Below, in pieces: positions 8,666 to 16,545 of a stretch of DNA of 38,911 bases (position 1 is the stretch's first letter; each line of letters opens with the position of its first letter). Position numbers and translations under genes: made by a program. This DNA is from Flavobacteriales bacterium (lineage in GTDB: Bacteria > Bacteroidota > Bacteroidia > Flavobacteriales_D > CAJJDF01), in contig JAHDBM010000027.1 in assembly GCA_020630395.1 (NCBI GenBank), positions 1 through 38,911 of the forward strand, read 5' to 3'. The notes under the pieces were generated by a model. That model made no database searches, was not told the origin of the DNA, and saw only the letters and a list, made by a program, of their open reading frames with translations.

Positions 8666-11600
8666 TTATTTATTAAGTAATAATTTTTTTAATTTATCCA
8701 TATCTTCTTTAATAGCGTTTAGCTCATCTTTTAAAGCTTTGTTCTCAGCATCAAGTTTTTCAACTTTAGTAGTTAATCCTTTTATGGATTTAGATTTATT
8801 TAAAGTTTTTAAATTGAGAACACCAGTTTCAATGTTTTTAATATGAACTAAGTTTTCACCACTTAATTCCTCAACTAATCTAGCCATTTTAGCCATGTCA
8901 ACATTAATTGCTTCTCCATTTCTTTCACTATAAAAAGCCCAAGCTAAATCTTCACTAGCACCACTTGGTATAGCACTGAAGTTATGCGGAGATATAGTAG
9001 TAACATTATCAGCTTCGTCTTTTACTTGTATTTCTCCTGCGTTATTCCAAATAGCTGTTTTATTACTTCCTGTTAAAGAGCCTGGAGCTGTTCCTCTATT
9101 AATTAATAAAACATGATCTCCAGATGTAAACCTGGTACCAGTCCCATTTGGACCACTCCAATCAGAGCCAATGAATAAATTTGCATCCTTATGAAGGATT
9201 AACCCATCATTTCTATCTGTATTAAAATTATTTCCATTTCCAATTACAAGCAATCTATCATTGTCATCATTTGAAGTTTGTGATGTCGCATTATATAATG
9301 TAGCGTAAGAGCCAATCACAGATTCACCATGTGACATAGCTTCACTACCTACACCAACAGCAAAACTATATCTAGCACTAGCTCTATTTCCAGAACCACC
9401 AGCAACAGAAGCACCAATGTTCCCAGTTTGATTACCTACTCCACCTGCAATAGTTGAATAAGTACTATTGATTTTATTGTTCCAACCACCACCAATTGAA
9501 GAGTAGTTGTCACGGATAGTATTATGCCCTCCACCACCAATAAATGAATGTGTAGCTGTTATAGTATCACGAAACCCACCTGTAACAGCTGAGTTTTGAC
9601 CTGAAACTTTTATACTTTCTCCCCCACCAACAAAACTTTCAGTACCACTTGCTAAATTTAATCTTCCTCCTACAACTACTGAATTAACTCCAGTTGCAGA
9701 ATCTCTAAACCCACCACCTACAAAAGATTCAAATCCTGAAGCTATATTATTATCACCACCAACAACACTAGACTCTGTTCCAGAAGCCGTATTTTGAAAT
9801 CCACCTCCAATATGGGTATGTGTGCCTATGGCTCTATTTTGATATCCACCAGAGATATTAGCTGTAGATTGTTCAGTGTAGTTTTGAAAACCACTACCGA
9901 TAAAATTTTGGTTACCTGTAGCTTTATTTTGAATGCCCCCTACAACAGCAGTATTGTCGCCCATTGCAGTGTCTCTATCACCACCCACAACAAGAGAAGT
10001 ATAACCTGTTACATAGTTTTGGTAACCACCAGATATTGATGAATAACTACTGGTAGCTTGGTTCCTAAAACCACCAGTAATACTAGAGTGTGTTGCAGTA
10101 GCTCTATTGCCTTGTCCTCCAGCAATTGTAGAAGTATTACCAGAAGCTAAATTTAGATATCCACCACCTATGGTAGAGCTAAAACCAGAAGCAGTATCTC
10201 TATCACCACCAGCAACAGTAGAGGCTTGCTGTGATGCATAGTTATTTACTCCACCCCCTACAGTAGTAGCAAAGTCAATGGCATTATTTAATTGACCACC
10301 ACTAATTGTAGATGCAGTTCCACTGGCATTATTTAAAATCCCTCCAGATATAGTTGAATTATTACCAGAAGCAGTATCTCTATCTCCGGCAGAGATAGAA
10401 TTTAATCCAGATGCTGTGTTGTTTCCAGGAATTGCCTCCAATCCAGTTCCGTTACCGTTTATATTCCAATCATTATCAGCACCAGAACTAACAGTTCCCC
10501 ATGATACAATACCAGCACCATTAGTTTGTAAAACTTGATTTGCAGTACCATCTACATTAGGTAAGGTATAAGCTTCATTAATTTCTGTTCTACCATCTTT
10601 ATAAACAACAAAAGCGTTAGATCGAAGAATGTTTGAACCGTTACCTAGTACAAACAATTTATCATTAGGATCAGCTCCAACATTACTATTAGGAGTGTAA
10701 TTCGTATTATATGAACCAAATACAACTTCGTTAAAAGAATGAGCTGTAACATTACTTCCTATTGCCATGGACATGTTACCTATTGCTGTATCAGATATAC
10801 CATGAGTTAAACTATAGTTTCCAATGGAGCTGTTTTCTTGACCTGCAATAACTACAGAGTGCCCTCCAATGGCTTTGTTTCTCAGTCCCCCACCAATAAA
10901 GGTAAAAACACCTGACGCAGTATCTTTTTCACCAGCAACAATAATGGCATTACCACCACTAGCTACATTATCTTCTCCACCACCAATAAAATTAAAGTTT
11001 GCAGTAGCCCTATTAAAAAAACCTCCACCAATAGTAGTATAATTACCATTAACGATATTTCCTGCACCACCTCCAATAGTAGCATTAACACCAGTAGCAG
11101 AATTAATACTTCCTCCTGCAACAGTAGAGTTATTACCGTTTGCTCTATTGTTTGCACCACCACCTACTGTTGAGAAATCCCCATGGGCTCCATTCCAGAA
11201 ACCACCACTTACAGTTGAATTAGTTCCAGTGGCAGAATCTCTTTCTCCACCACCAACTACTGATTCAATACCCGTAGCTCTATTATTAAAACCTCCTCCA
11301 ATAGCAGAATTCCCTCCAGATGCTGTATTTGATAATCCTCCTGCAATGGTTGTTCCTGTTCCTGATGCAGTATTTGATGATCCTCCAGAAATAGTAATTG
11401 CATCACCTGCACTTGCGTTATTTATTGTTCCTCCACCAATAGTAGTAAAATTACCAGATCCAGTAATGTTTCCTTCACCACCACTAATGGTAGCACCAGC
11501 ATCAGAAGCATTATTATTTCTTCCGAAAACAGCTGAATAATTTCCTGAAGCTGTGTTACCGTCACCAGCAGCAATAGAGTTTGTCCCAGATGCGGTATTA

Positions 11601-12622
11601 GTTCCAGGTATACCTTCTAATCCTGTACCGTTTCCATTTATATCCCAATCGTTATCTGATGAATTTGAATTAGCAATTGCACTATCAATGATAGGCTGTA
11701 AATTAACTCCTGCGCTTGTTCCGTTTTCAATGTAAGATGTAAGAATGGTTCCATTAAGTGTTAAACTATCTAAGTTTTGATCATCAGTTCCTGTACCATC
11801 TTGTAATGATGATAAATTAACAGTATGAGGAGCTTGTCCGTCACTTTCAACCTCTAACGTTAGTGTAGTACCTGTTAAGCTAAAATTATCTACCATTTGA
11901 TCATCAGTTCCAGTTCCAGACAGAGCAGAAACATCAACTGAAGCTGAGGCCCCGTTTTCGATATATACTGTAAGAATAGTGCCATTTAGTGTAACACTAT
12001 CTATGTTTTGGTCATCAGTACCAGTGCCATCTTGTAATCCGCTTAGATCTACATTAGAAGAGGCACCATTTTCAATATATACTGTTAAGTTAGTACCATT
12101 TAGTGTAACACTATCAATATTTTGGTCATCAGTTCCAGTACCATCTTGCAAACCACTTAAATCTACATTTGCAGATAAACCATTTTCAATATATACGGTT
12201 AGAGTCGTACCATTTAATGTAACACTATCAATATTTTGATCGTCAGTTCCAGTAGTTGCTAATGATGATAAATCAATAAAAGAAGAGTCTCCATTTTCAA
12301 TATATACCGTTAATATATTACCAACTAATGTTAAACTATCAATGTTCTGATCGTCTGTATTGATGGAATCACTTATTAAACTCACTAAGCTATCTATGTG
12401 CATGTGCTTAACTGTACCATCTGTAGGATCAACAACAAATAAATTCCGTTCTAGGGAGTATTGGTTTAACCCTTCTACTTTAAGTGGATTATTTCCAGGT
12501 AATGGAACTACATGTAGTGTGTTTGAAGGTGCGGTAGTACCTATACCTACATTTTGAGCAAATGTATGGTTAATTAAAAAAAATGAAATTATTATTACAA
12601 AAGACTTTAAGGTTGTTTTCAT
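8666..12622 (-). CDS. Secreted repeat protein with YadA-head-like repeats and C-terminal coiled coil
   Basis: The 1318-residue product begins with a signal peptide ending NHTFAQ and the segment NVGIGTTAPSNTLHV, a start common in Bacteroidota tail-fibre-like proteins. Residues ~88-311 hold six ~38-residue units with DDQNIDS and a TVYIENG-like core. Two large blocks (~340-640 and ~735-1105) consist of 14-16-residue repeats of the type TASG-NSTI-GG, which resemble the left-handed beta-roll of trimeric YadA-type adhesin heads. Each block opens with ND-W-INGNGTGLE. After them comes a conserved segment (~1147-1265, GSDWSGPNGTGTR to SGENLVHI) shared with the neighbouring paralogue, then a leucine-rich coiled coil to the end. 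No YadA membrane anchor, T9SS sorting domain or S74 catalytic motif is visible, so export beyond the periplasm is unexplained. A trimeric fibre or adhesin is my inference. Confidence 0.75.
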   Translation of the reverse strand: MKTTLKSFVIIISFFLINHTFAQNVGIGTTAPSNTLHVVPLPGNNPLKVEGLNQYSLERNLFVVDPTDGTVKHMHIDSLVSLISDSINTDDQNIDSLTLVGNILTVYIENGDSSFIDLSSLATTGTDDQNIDSVTLNGTTLTVYIENGLSANVDLSGLQDGTGTDDQNIDSVTLNGTNLTVYIENGASSNVDLSGLQDGTGTDDQNIDSVTLNGTILTVYIENGASASVDVSALSGTGTDDQMVDNFSLTGTTLTLEVESDGQAPHTVNLSSLQDGTGTDDQNLDSLTLNGTILTSYIENGTSAGVNLQPIIDSAIANSNSSDNDWDINGNGTGLEGIPGTNTASGTNSIAAGDGNTASGNYSAVFGRNNNASDAGATISGGEGNITGSGNFTTIGGGTINNASAGDAITISGGSSNTASGTGTTIAGGLSNTASGGNSAIGGGFNNRATGIESVVGGGERDSATGTNSTVSGGFWNGAHGDFSTVGGGANNRANGNNSTVAGGSINSATGVNATIGGGAGNIVNGNYTTIGGGFFNRATANFNFIGGGEDNVASGGNAIIVAGEKDTASGVFTFIGGGLRNKAIGGHSVVIAGQENSSIGNYSLTHGISDTAIGNMSMAIGSNVTAHSFNEVVFGSYNTNYTPNSNVGADPNDKLFVLGNGSNILRSNAFVVYKDGRTEINEAYTLPNVDGTANQVLQTNGAGIVSWGTVSSGADNDWNINGNGTGLEAIPGNNTASGLNSISAGDRDTASGNNSTISGGILNNASGTASTISGGQLNNAIDFATTVGGGVNNYASQQASTVAGGDRDTASGFSSTIGGGYLNLASGNTSTIAGGQGNRATATHSSITGGFRNQATSSYSSISGGYQNYVTGYTSLVVGGDRDTAMGDNTAVVGGIQNKATGNQNFIGSGFQNYTEQSTANISGGYQNRAIGTHTHIGGGFQNTASGTESSVVGGDNNIASGFESFVGGGFRDSATGVNSVVVGGRLNLASGTESFVGGGESIKVSGQNSAVTGGFRDTITATHSFIGGGGHNTIRDNYSSIGGGWNNKINSTYSTIAGGVGNQTGNIGASVAGGSGNRASARYSFAVGVGSEAMSHGESVIGSYATLYNATSQTSNDDNDRLLVIGNGNNFNTDRNDGLILHKDANLFIGSDWSGPNGTGTRFTSGDHVLLINRGTAPGSLTGSNKTAIWNNAGEIQVKDEADNVTTISPHNFSAIPSGASEDLAWAFYSERNGEAINVDMAKMARLVEELSGENLVHIKNIETGVLNLKTLNKSKSIKGLTTKVEKLDAENKALKDELNAIKEDMDKLKKLLLNK
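9173..11653 (-). repeat. Duplicated YadA-head-like repeat blocks
   Basis: Two blocks, about 10523-11653 and 9173-10474, each begin with an ND-W-INGNGTGLE phrase. Each continues with dozens of 14-16-residue GG/ASG units and ends with a linker containing a GSY motif and an L-V-L/I-GNG motif. This shows duplication of a whole head-plus-linker module inside the gene. The paralogue at 12685-14154 holds one copy of the same module. Confidence 0.7.
11690..12361 (-). repeat. Six tandem ~38-codon DDQNIDS repeats
   Basis: The units begin with TDDQNIDS, carry an LTVYIENG-type core and mostly end LQDGTG. Several neighbours are nearly identical in DNA as well as protein, for example around 11990-12130, where whole phrases recur. 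The fifth unit is divergent. Such near-identity allows unequal recombination and length change. Confidence 0.8.
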
Positions 12623-12643
12623 AGTGTGTTATACTTAATGTCG

Positions 12644-12651
12644 CAAAGGTA
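12644..12651 (-). promoter_or_regulatory. Candidate -7 box for the 1318-residue repeat protein
   Basis: On the minus strand the sequence reads TACCTTTG, matching the Bacteroidota consensus TAnnTTTG 21 bases before the ATG. No -33 TTG is evident at the expected spacing. The box lies between the arms of a perfect 9-bp inverted repeat (GTGTTATAC at 12626-12634, GTATAACAC at 12662-12670), a possible operator. Confidence 0.35.
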
Positions 12652-12684
12652 AGAATAAATTGTATAACACTGATAAACATAAGT

Positions 12685-14154
12685 CTATTCGTTTATAAGT
12701 TCTTTTATTTGCTGTTCTATTTTAGTTAGTTTTTCCTTTAATATAATATTTTGAGATTTTAATATTGAATTTTGCTCATTTAAAGTTCTAATCATTTCAA
12801 ATGCCTTGTTTAAAGTGTATTCATTATGAATATTAGACGTTATCATTTGGTCAGTTTTTAAATCTTTTATGTATACGAGTTTCTCTCCACTTAATTTTTC
12901 AATCTCTCTAGCCATTTTTATCATATCTACATTAATTGCAGTATCGTTTCTTTCACTGTAATAAGCCCAACTCATTGCTTCACTCGCTCCATTAGGAATC
13001 AAACTAAAGTTATGAGGAGAAATAGTAGTAACATTATTAGACTCATCTTTTACTTGAATTTCTCCGTTATTGTTCCAAATTGCAGTTTTATTTGTACCAT
13101 TTAAAGCTCCTGGAGCAGTTCCTCTATTAATAAAAATAACATGGTCTCCAGAAGTGGTTCTTGTTCCTGTTCCTCCAGGCAAACTCCAGTCCGACCCAAT
13201 AAACAAATTATTGTTCTTCTGAACAATTACAGCATCTGATCTAGTAGTTGTACTACCATTCCCTATACTAAAAAGTCTATCAGTTCCAACAGAAGTTGAA
13301 GAACTAGAAGGGATGTAAGTAGTGTTATATCTACCCATTGCAATTTCATTATGAGAAAAAGAGTTTGTGCCTTGACCTATGCTTACCGAATAATCACCAT
13401 AAGTATTACTATTAAAACCATATAATAAACTATTAATTCCATCAGCTTTATTATACTGACCACCTATTATAACTGCATGACTAGCATTAGATATATTTCT
13501 CAATCCACCTAAAACTGAAGAAAAAGTAGAAAGTGCACTATCTCTTTCTCCAGCAAGAACTATTGAATTATCACCACTTGCAACATTCCATTCTCCACCA
13601 CCAACAAAAGCAAAGGAATTACTTGCAATATTAAAGAAGCCACCAGCAATAGTTGAAAATAATCCTGAAGCATTATTTCCTTGTCCACCTCCAACAGTTG
13701 AAGCATCATTATTAGTTATATTTGAATTTCCTCCTCCAATGGTATTAAAGTCTCCAGAAGAGTTATTGTTAATTCCTCCACTTACTACAGTATTATTACC
13801 TGATGCGATATTGTTACTTCCAGCAGAAACAGAACTTATGCCTGAAGCAATATTGTTACCTGGAACGCCTTCTAAACCGGTTCCGTTTGGGTTAACTCTC
13901 CAGTCATTATCATTTATTAATTTAGCTAAACTATCAATATGCATGTGTTTTACTACTCCCAGTAGAGGATCTAAAACAAGTAGATTTCGTTCTACTACAT
14001 ATTGGTTTAGACCATCAATTCTTAATGGATTGTTACCAATTAATGGGGTTATGTGTAATGAATGTGTAGGGTTAGTGTTTCCTATTCCAACATTTTGAGT
14101 ATAAACTGAAAACGATACTATATAGATTGAAGCAAATAAAAGCGATTTTTTCAT
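12685..14154 (-). CDS. Secreted YadA-head-like repeat protein, shorter paralogue
   Basis: The 489-residue product has a signal peptide ending FSVYTQ followed by NVGIGNTNPTHSLHI. It then has the same early segment as the larger neighbour (NPLRIDGLNQYVVERNL, KHMHIDSL) and a single block of ASG/GG repeats (~100-270). The same GSDW-to-SGEKLVYI conserved segment (~320-435) and a C-terminal coiled coil with LNEQNSILKSQN heptads complete it. It lacks the DDQ repeats and the second head block. It lies 62 bases upstream of the larger gene in the same direction, so the pair arose by tandem duplication and may be co-transcribed. As in the paralogue, there is no recognisable outer membrane anchor or T9SS sorting domain. 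The function is inferred only from the fold-like repeats. Confidence 0.75.
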   Translation of the reverse strand: MKKSLLFASIYIVSFSVYTQNVGIGNTNPTHSLHITPLIGNNPLRIDGLNQYVVERNLLVLDPLLGVVKHMHIDSLAKLINDNDWRVNPNGTGLEGVPGNNIASGISSVSAGSNNIASGNNTVVSGGINNNSSGDFNTIGGGNSNITNNDASTVGGGQGNNASGLFSTIAGGFFNIASNSFAFVGGGEWNVASGDNSIVLAGERDSALSTFSSVLGGLRNISNASHAVIIGGQYNKADGINSLLYGFNSNTYGDYSVSIGQGTNSFSHNEIAMGRYNTTYIPSSSSTSVGTDRLFSIGNGSTTTRSDAVIVQKNNNLFIGSDWSLPGGTGTRTTSGDHVIFINRGTAPGALNGTNKTAIWNNNGEIQVKDESNNVTTISPHNFSLIPNGASEAMSWAYYSERNDTAINVDMIKMAREIEKLSGEKLVYIKDLKTDQMITSNIHNEYTLNKAFEMIRTLNEQNSILKSQNIILKEKLTKIEQQIKELINE

Positions 14155-14537
14155 TTAAGCTTAGTTGTTTATTATTGTTTCGAACAAACGTACTATTTTT
14201 TCTTTCCTTACCCGCTTGTTAAATAATTAATTTATTGTTAATTATTTAATATGTGTTTTGCGTAAGTAGATGTTTTATGAAAAAAAATATTATAAGCTAT
14301 TGTATTTGATTGTTTATTTCAAGGTGAATTATTACATGGAAATATTCATCATTATGAACACCATTTAGTGTTTTCCAAATTTTTAGACTAATCTCAGATT
14401 AGCCTATAGGAACTGTTGATAGGATAGGAGAAAAGGTTAACGGATAAGGAGTATTTATATGTTTTGAATATCAAGCAATTAACTGTAATAATAAGAGGGG
14501 TGTGAATAAATACTAAATAAATGAGTTTTTTTAATTG
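14155..14537. other. 383-bp intergenic region with an AT-only inverted repeat
   Basis: This is the only gene-free stretch above 300 bases. It holds the candidate promoter of the 14154 gene and a perfect 11-bp inverted repeat (TAAATAATTAA at 14220-14230, TTAATTATTTA at 14238-14248) made only of A and T. Smaller dyads are CTAATC/GATTAG near 14389-14403 and AACAC/GTGTT near 14357-14372. No open frame of useful length, tRNA or known riboswitch is visible. Confidence 0.5.
14185..14192 (-). promoter_or_regulatory. Candidate -7 box for the shorter repeat protein
   Basis: The minus strand reads TACGTTTG, a match to TAnnTTTG, 30 bases before the ATG at 14154. I see no convincing -33 TTG. The paralogous gene downstream has a similar box. 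Confidence 0.35.
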
Positions 14538-14548
14538 TTATAACTCAT
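14521..14548 (-). terminator. Weak hairpin at the end of the ccm operon
   Basis: A 7-bp stem (ATGAGTT at 14521-14527, AACTCAT at 14542-14548) overlaps the ccmE stop codon, with a 14-base loop and an A/T-rich sequence beyond it. It is the only terminator candidate here and a weak one, because the run after the stem is not all T. Confidence 0.3.
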
Positions 14549-14909
14549 CATTATACTTAGAAGGACATTTTAGCTGAACGTCAGTGGCCATAAAGGCATT
14601 TTTATGAGCGTCTGCCTTTCCAGTTATTACAACATTGTCTGATCTGTCAAAATGTTCGGGTACAGTTTGATTTAAGTATACTTGACATTCCTTACCTTCT
14701 TTGTCAACCATATTAAAAATCACTAAATTAGCTTGCGGAGATTGAACAGGTATTTCCTTATTCAACTCACCTACAACTGTAAAAGTTTTACCAGAATTTG
14801 TAAAGGCTTCACTAAAGTTTCCGTAAGTACTAGCATTAGCTGTATAACTAAAAATTACAGCAATAGCTATCGCCACTACTACAATCATAACAATCTCAAC
14901 TTTTCTCAT
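14538..14909 (-). CDS. ccmE: Cytochrome c maturation protein CcmE, Cys-type haem chaperone
   Basis: CcmE is the periplasmic haem chaperone of System I: it accepts haem from CcmC/D and passes it to the CcmF ligase. The 123-residue protein has one N-terminal membrane anchor (residues ~6-24) and an OB-fold with the VGELNKE, VIFNMVDKEGK and VYLNQTVPEHF strands and VVITGKAD. The haem-binding site is CPSKY near the C terminus. The classical enterobacterial motif is HxxxY; the CxxxY form is known from Desulfovibrio and archaeal types and appears usual in Bacteroidota. It is the last gene of the minus-strand ccm operon, 83 bases after the small membrane protein gene. ccmF and ccmA are not in the window. 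Confidence 0.93.
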   Translation of the reverse strand: MRKVEIVMIVVVAIAIAVIFSYTANASTYGNFSEAFTNSGKTFTVVGELNKEIPVQSPQANLVIFNMVDKEGKECQVYLNQTVPEHFDRSDNVVITGKADAHKNAFMATDVQLKCPSKYNDEL

Positions 14910-14992
14910 ACTTTGATCATTTTATTTAAGTATAAAATTACAAAAAAGATAGAGATCATGATGCAATACTAAAGGTTAAAATGATGATTATA

Positions 14993-15196
14993 TTATTTTC
15001 TTTTTGCAGATATACTTAATCGATATGCAATAAATACTACAAAAAATACTGCTGCAATTGAAATAACAAGTTCGGACATGTGCATTCCAACAATTTGCTT
15101 ATCCCAAAAACTAACTTCTTCTTCGGGAGCCACTTGACTCATACCTACCTGACTTACCAAAAGGCAGATAAATAATATTAAACTTCTCGCTTTCAT
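14993..15196 (-). CDS. Small membrane protein in the ccm operon
   Basis: The 67-residue product has a hydrophobic N-terminal signal-like segment ending VGMSQ, an acidic stretch (APEEEVSFWDKQ), one membrane helix (residues ~42-60) and a basic tail ending SAKRK. I do not recognise a family. Its plan, signal segment then acidic patch, helix and charged tail, is the same as that of the CcmD-like protein encoded 35 bases upstream. It may be a diverged second CcmD or a lineage-specific partner of CcmC/CcmE. It sits between ccmD and ccmE in the same direction, so co-expression is likely. Confidence 0.65.
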   Translation of the reverse strand: MKARSLILFICLLVSQVGMSQVAPEEEVSFWDKQIVGMHMSELVISIAAVFFVVFIAYRLSISAKRK

Positions 15197-15231
15197 AATA
15201 TTGGGTTTATTATAATAACGAGTTAAAGAAA

Positions 15232-15462
15232 CTAATTGTTGCCTATTTCTTTCTCTAATTTATTGATTTTTCGATCGGTACGAATTAAAAAAATAATGAT
15301 TCCTATAAATATCACACTAATTATAGCAATAACAACATTTATTTTTCCTGATTCATGAAACGTTTTAGATAATTCAGATTGATTAACTTCTTGACTGTAA
15401 CTAGTTAAGCTTGATATTAGAACAGTTATGGTAACAAAAATTTTAAACATCCAATTTTTCAT
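15232..15462 (-). CDS. CcmD family protein
   Basis: The 76-residue product has a signal-like N terminus ending TSYSQ, then a single membrane helix (~43-61, VVIAIISVIFIGIIIFL) followed at once by a charged tail, RTDRKINKLEKEIGNN. This helix plus R-x-DRK-I-KLEK tail is typical of Bacteroidota CcmD family proteins, which help release holo-CcmE from the CcmABC complex. It lies 13 bases after ccmC. The family call rests on this short pattern and position. Confidence 0.75.
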   Translation of the reverse strand: MKNWMFKIFVTITVLISSLTSYSQEVNQSELSKTFHESGKINVVIAIISVIFIGIIIFLIRTDRKINKLEKEIGNN

Positions 15463-15475
15463 AGTATTTGTTTTT

Positions 15476-16543
15476 TTAATCTTGATCTAATAACTTATTT
15501 TCAACAATATTAAGTCTTATTTTAATGCTCAATATCCAGCATCCTATTAAAAACCATCCTATAACGGCCGGGTAAAATACCATTCGTAAAGCACTGTCTA
15601 AGTCATATTTACTAAAAGCTGGGTTACCACCATTACCTGGATGAAGAGAATCAACTACTCTTGGTAATACCATAATAAATACTAGCATTAAAACAAAAGC
15701 AAAGATATTATAAACCGCACTTATTTTTGCTTTTTGATGTTCATCTTCTAATGAGTTACGTAAAATTCTATACGCTATATATATGAGTGTACTAATAGCA
15801 GCTCCGTTTAGTTTTGCATCATTTGCCCACCATCCCGAAAAAGAGAATAATTCAGTATGTTCACTCCAAGAAAATTTTGCCCAAATAGCACCAGTAATAA
15901 TTCCTAGAAAAGCAAAGATTAATCCCGCATTAACTGCTTGATTAGCGATTATATCATTCTTGATATTAAATCCTCTTAAATAACGAATAGAATAGACAAA
16001 AGAAATTAACAGAAGTAACATCATAGTAAACCACATAGGTACATGAAACATTAAGTTTCTAATGGTTTCATTAAGTTGAAGTCTATTTGGAAATGACAAT
16101 TCTTTCTCATATTTATAAGCTGGTATTGAGCAAGAATTATAATCATCTTTCTTTTCAATATCCGTATTAAATGCTTTAACAATGTCGTTAGCAAATAAGT
16201 TATACTGTGTGCTAGAAACTCTTAAATTAAGACTTGATGAAGGCACTGATTCCGGTATCTTAAGATTAAATGAGATTTGGTGATTATCAATAATAGTAAC
16301 ATCATTTGAACATGCAATAGTTTTTATACTATCACCTGTTCCGTATTCAACAAAAATACTTAAACTGCCTTTGTCTGATAAGAAGGAGGTGTTATATCCA
16401 CTTAGCTTAATAGTGTTATCTCCTGTTTTAAGACTTTTTGGGTAGATGCTATCTATTCCTGGAGATAAAGGCACAATTAACGAGAAAACCAGTACATAAA
16501 CCAGTAACAAAACCCCTAATATTTTCCACCAATTTTTTTTCAT
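15476..16543 (-). CDS. ccmC: Haem exporter/handling protein CcmC (CcsA family)
   Basis: CcmC presents haem to CcmE on the periplasmic side of the inner membrane. I chose the ATG at 16543, two bases after the ccmB stop, over a TTG at 16558 that would overlap ccmB. The 355-residue protein has an N-terminal helix, then about 120 periplasmic residues, then five helices. The WWD-type signature is present as SGWWANDAKLNG (~238). Two His suited to haem ligation occur in MFHVPMWF (~167) and DSLHPGNGG (~301). The long Ig/IPT-like periplasmic insertion between the first and second helices is absent from short CcmC proteins of about 220-250 residues and may be lineage-specific. Confidence 0.88.
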   Translation of the reverse strand: MKKNWWKILGVLLLVYVLVFSLIVPLSPGIDSIYPKSLKTGDNTIKLSGYNTSFLSDKGSLSIFVEYGTGDSIKTIACSNDVTIIDNHQISFNLKIPESVPSSSLNLRVSSTQYNLFANDIVKAFNTDIEKKDDYNSCSIPAYKYEKELSFPNRLQLNETIRNLMFHVPMWFTMMLLLLISFVYSIRYLRGFNIKNDIIANQAVNAGLIFAFLGIITGAIWAKFSWSEHTELFSFSGWWANDAKLNGAAISTLIYIAYRILRNSLEDEHQKAKISAVYNIFAFVLMLVFIMVLPRVVDSLHPGNGGNPAFSKYDLDSALRMVFYPAVIGWFLIGCWILSIKIRLNIVENKLLDQD

Positions 16544-16545
16544 TG

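Noticed and set aside
9173-11653. Regular ~45-base periodicity that could suggest a CRISPR array
   Set aside because: The period is in frame with a coding sequence and the units vary by codon. There are no constant direct repeats with unique spacers and no cas genes.
11148-12239. Long Pro/Pro-Val-rich plus-strand frames opposite the large fibre gene
   Set aside because: They are mirror images of the Gly/Ser/Thr repeats on the minus strand, have no promoter or ribosome site, and resemble no protein family.
14220-14248. 11-bp AT-only inverted repeat considered as a terminator
   Set aside because: It has no GC in the stem and no T tract after it, so it is listed only as part of the intergenic region.
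14446-14467. AAGGAG followed by ATG in the 383-bp gap
   Set aside because: The frame ends after two codons (ATG TTT TGA), and Bacteroidota rarely rely on such Shine-Dalgarno sites.
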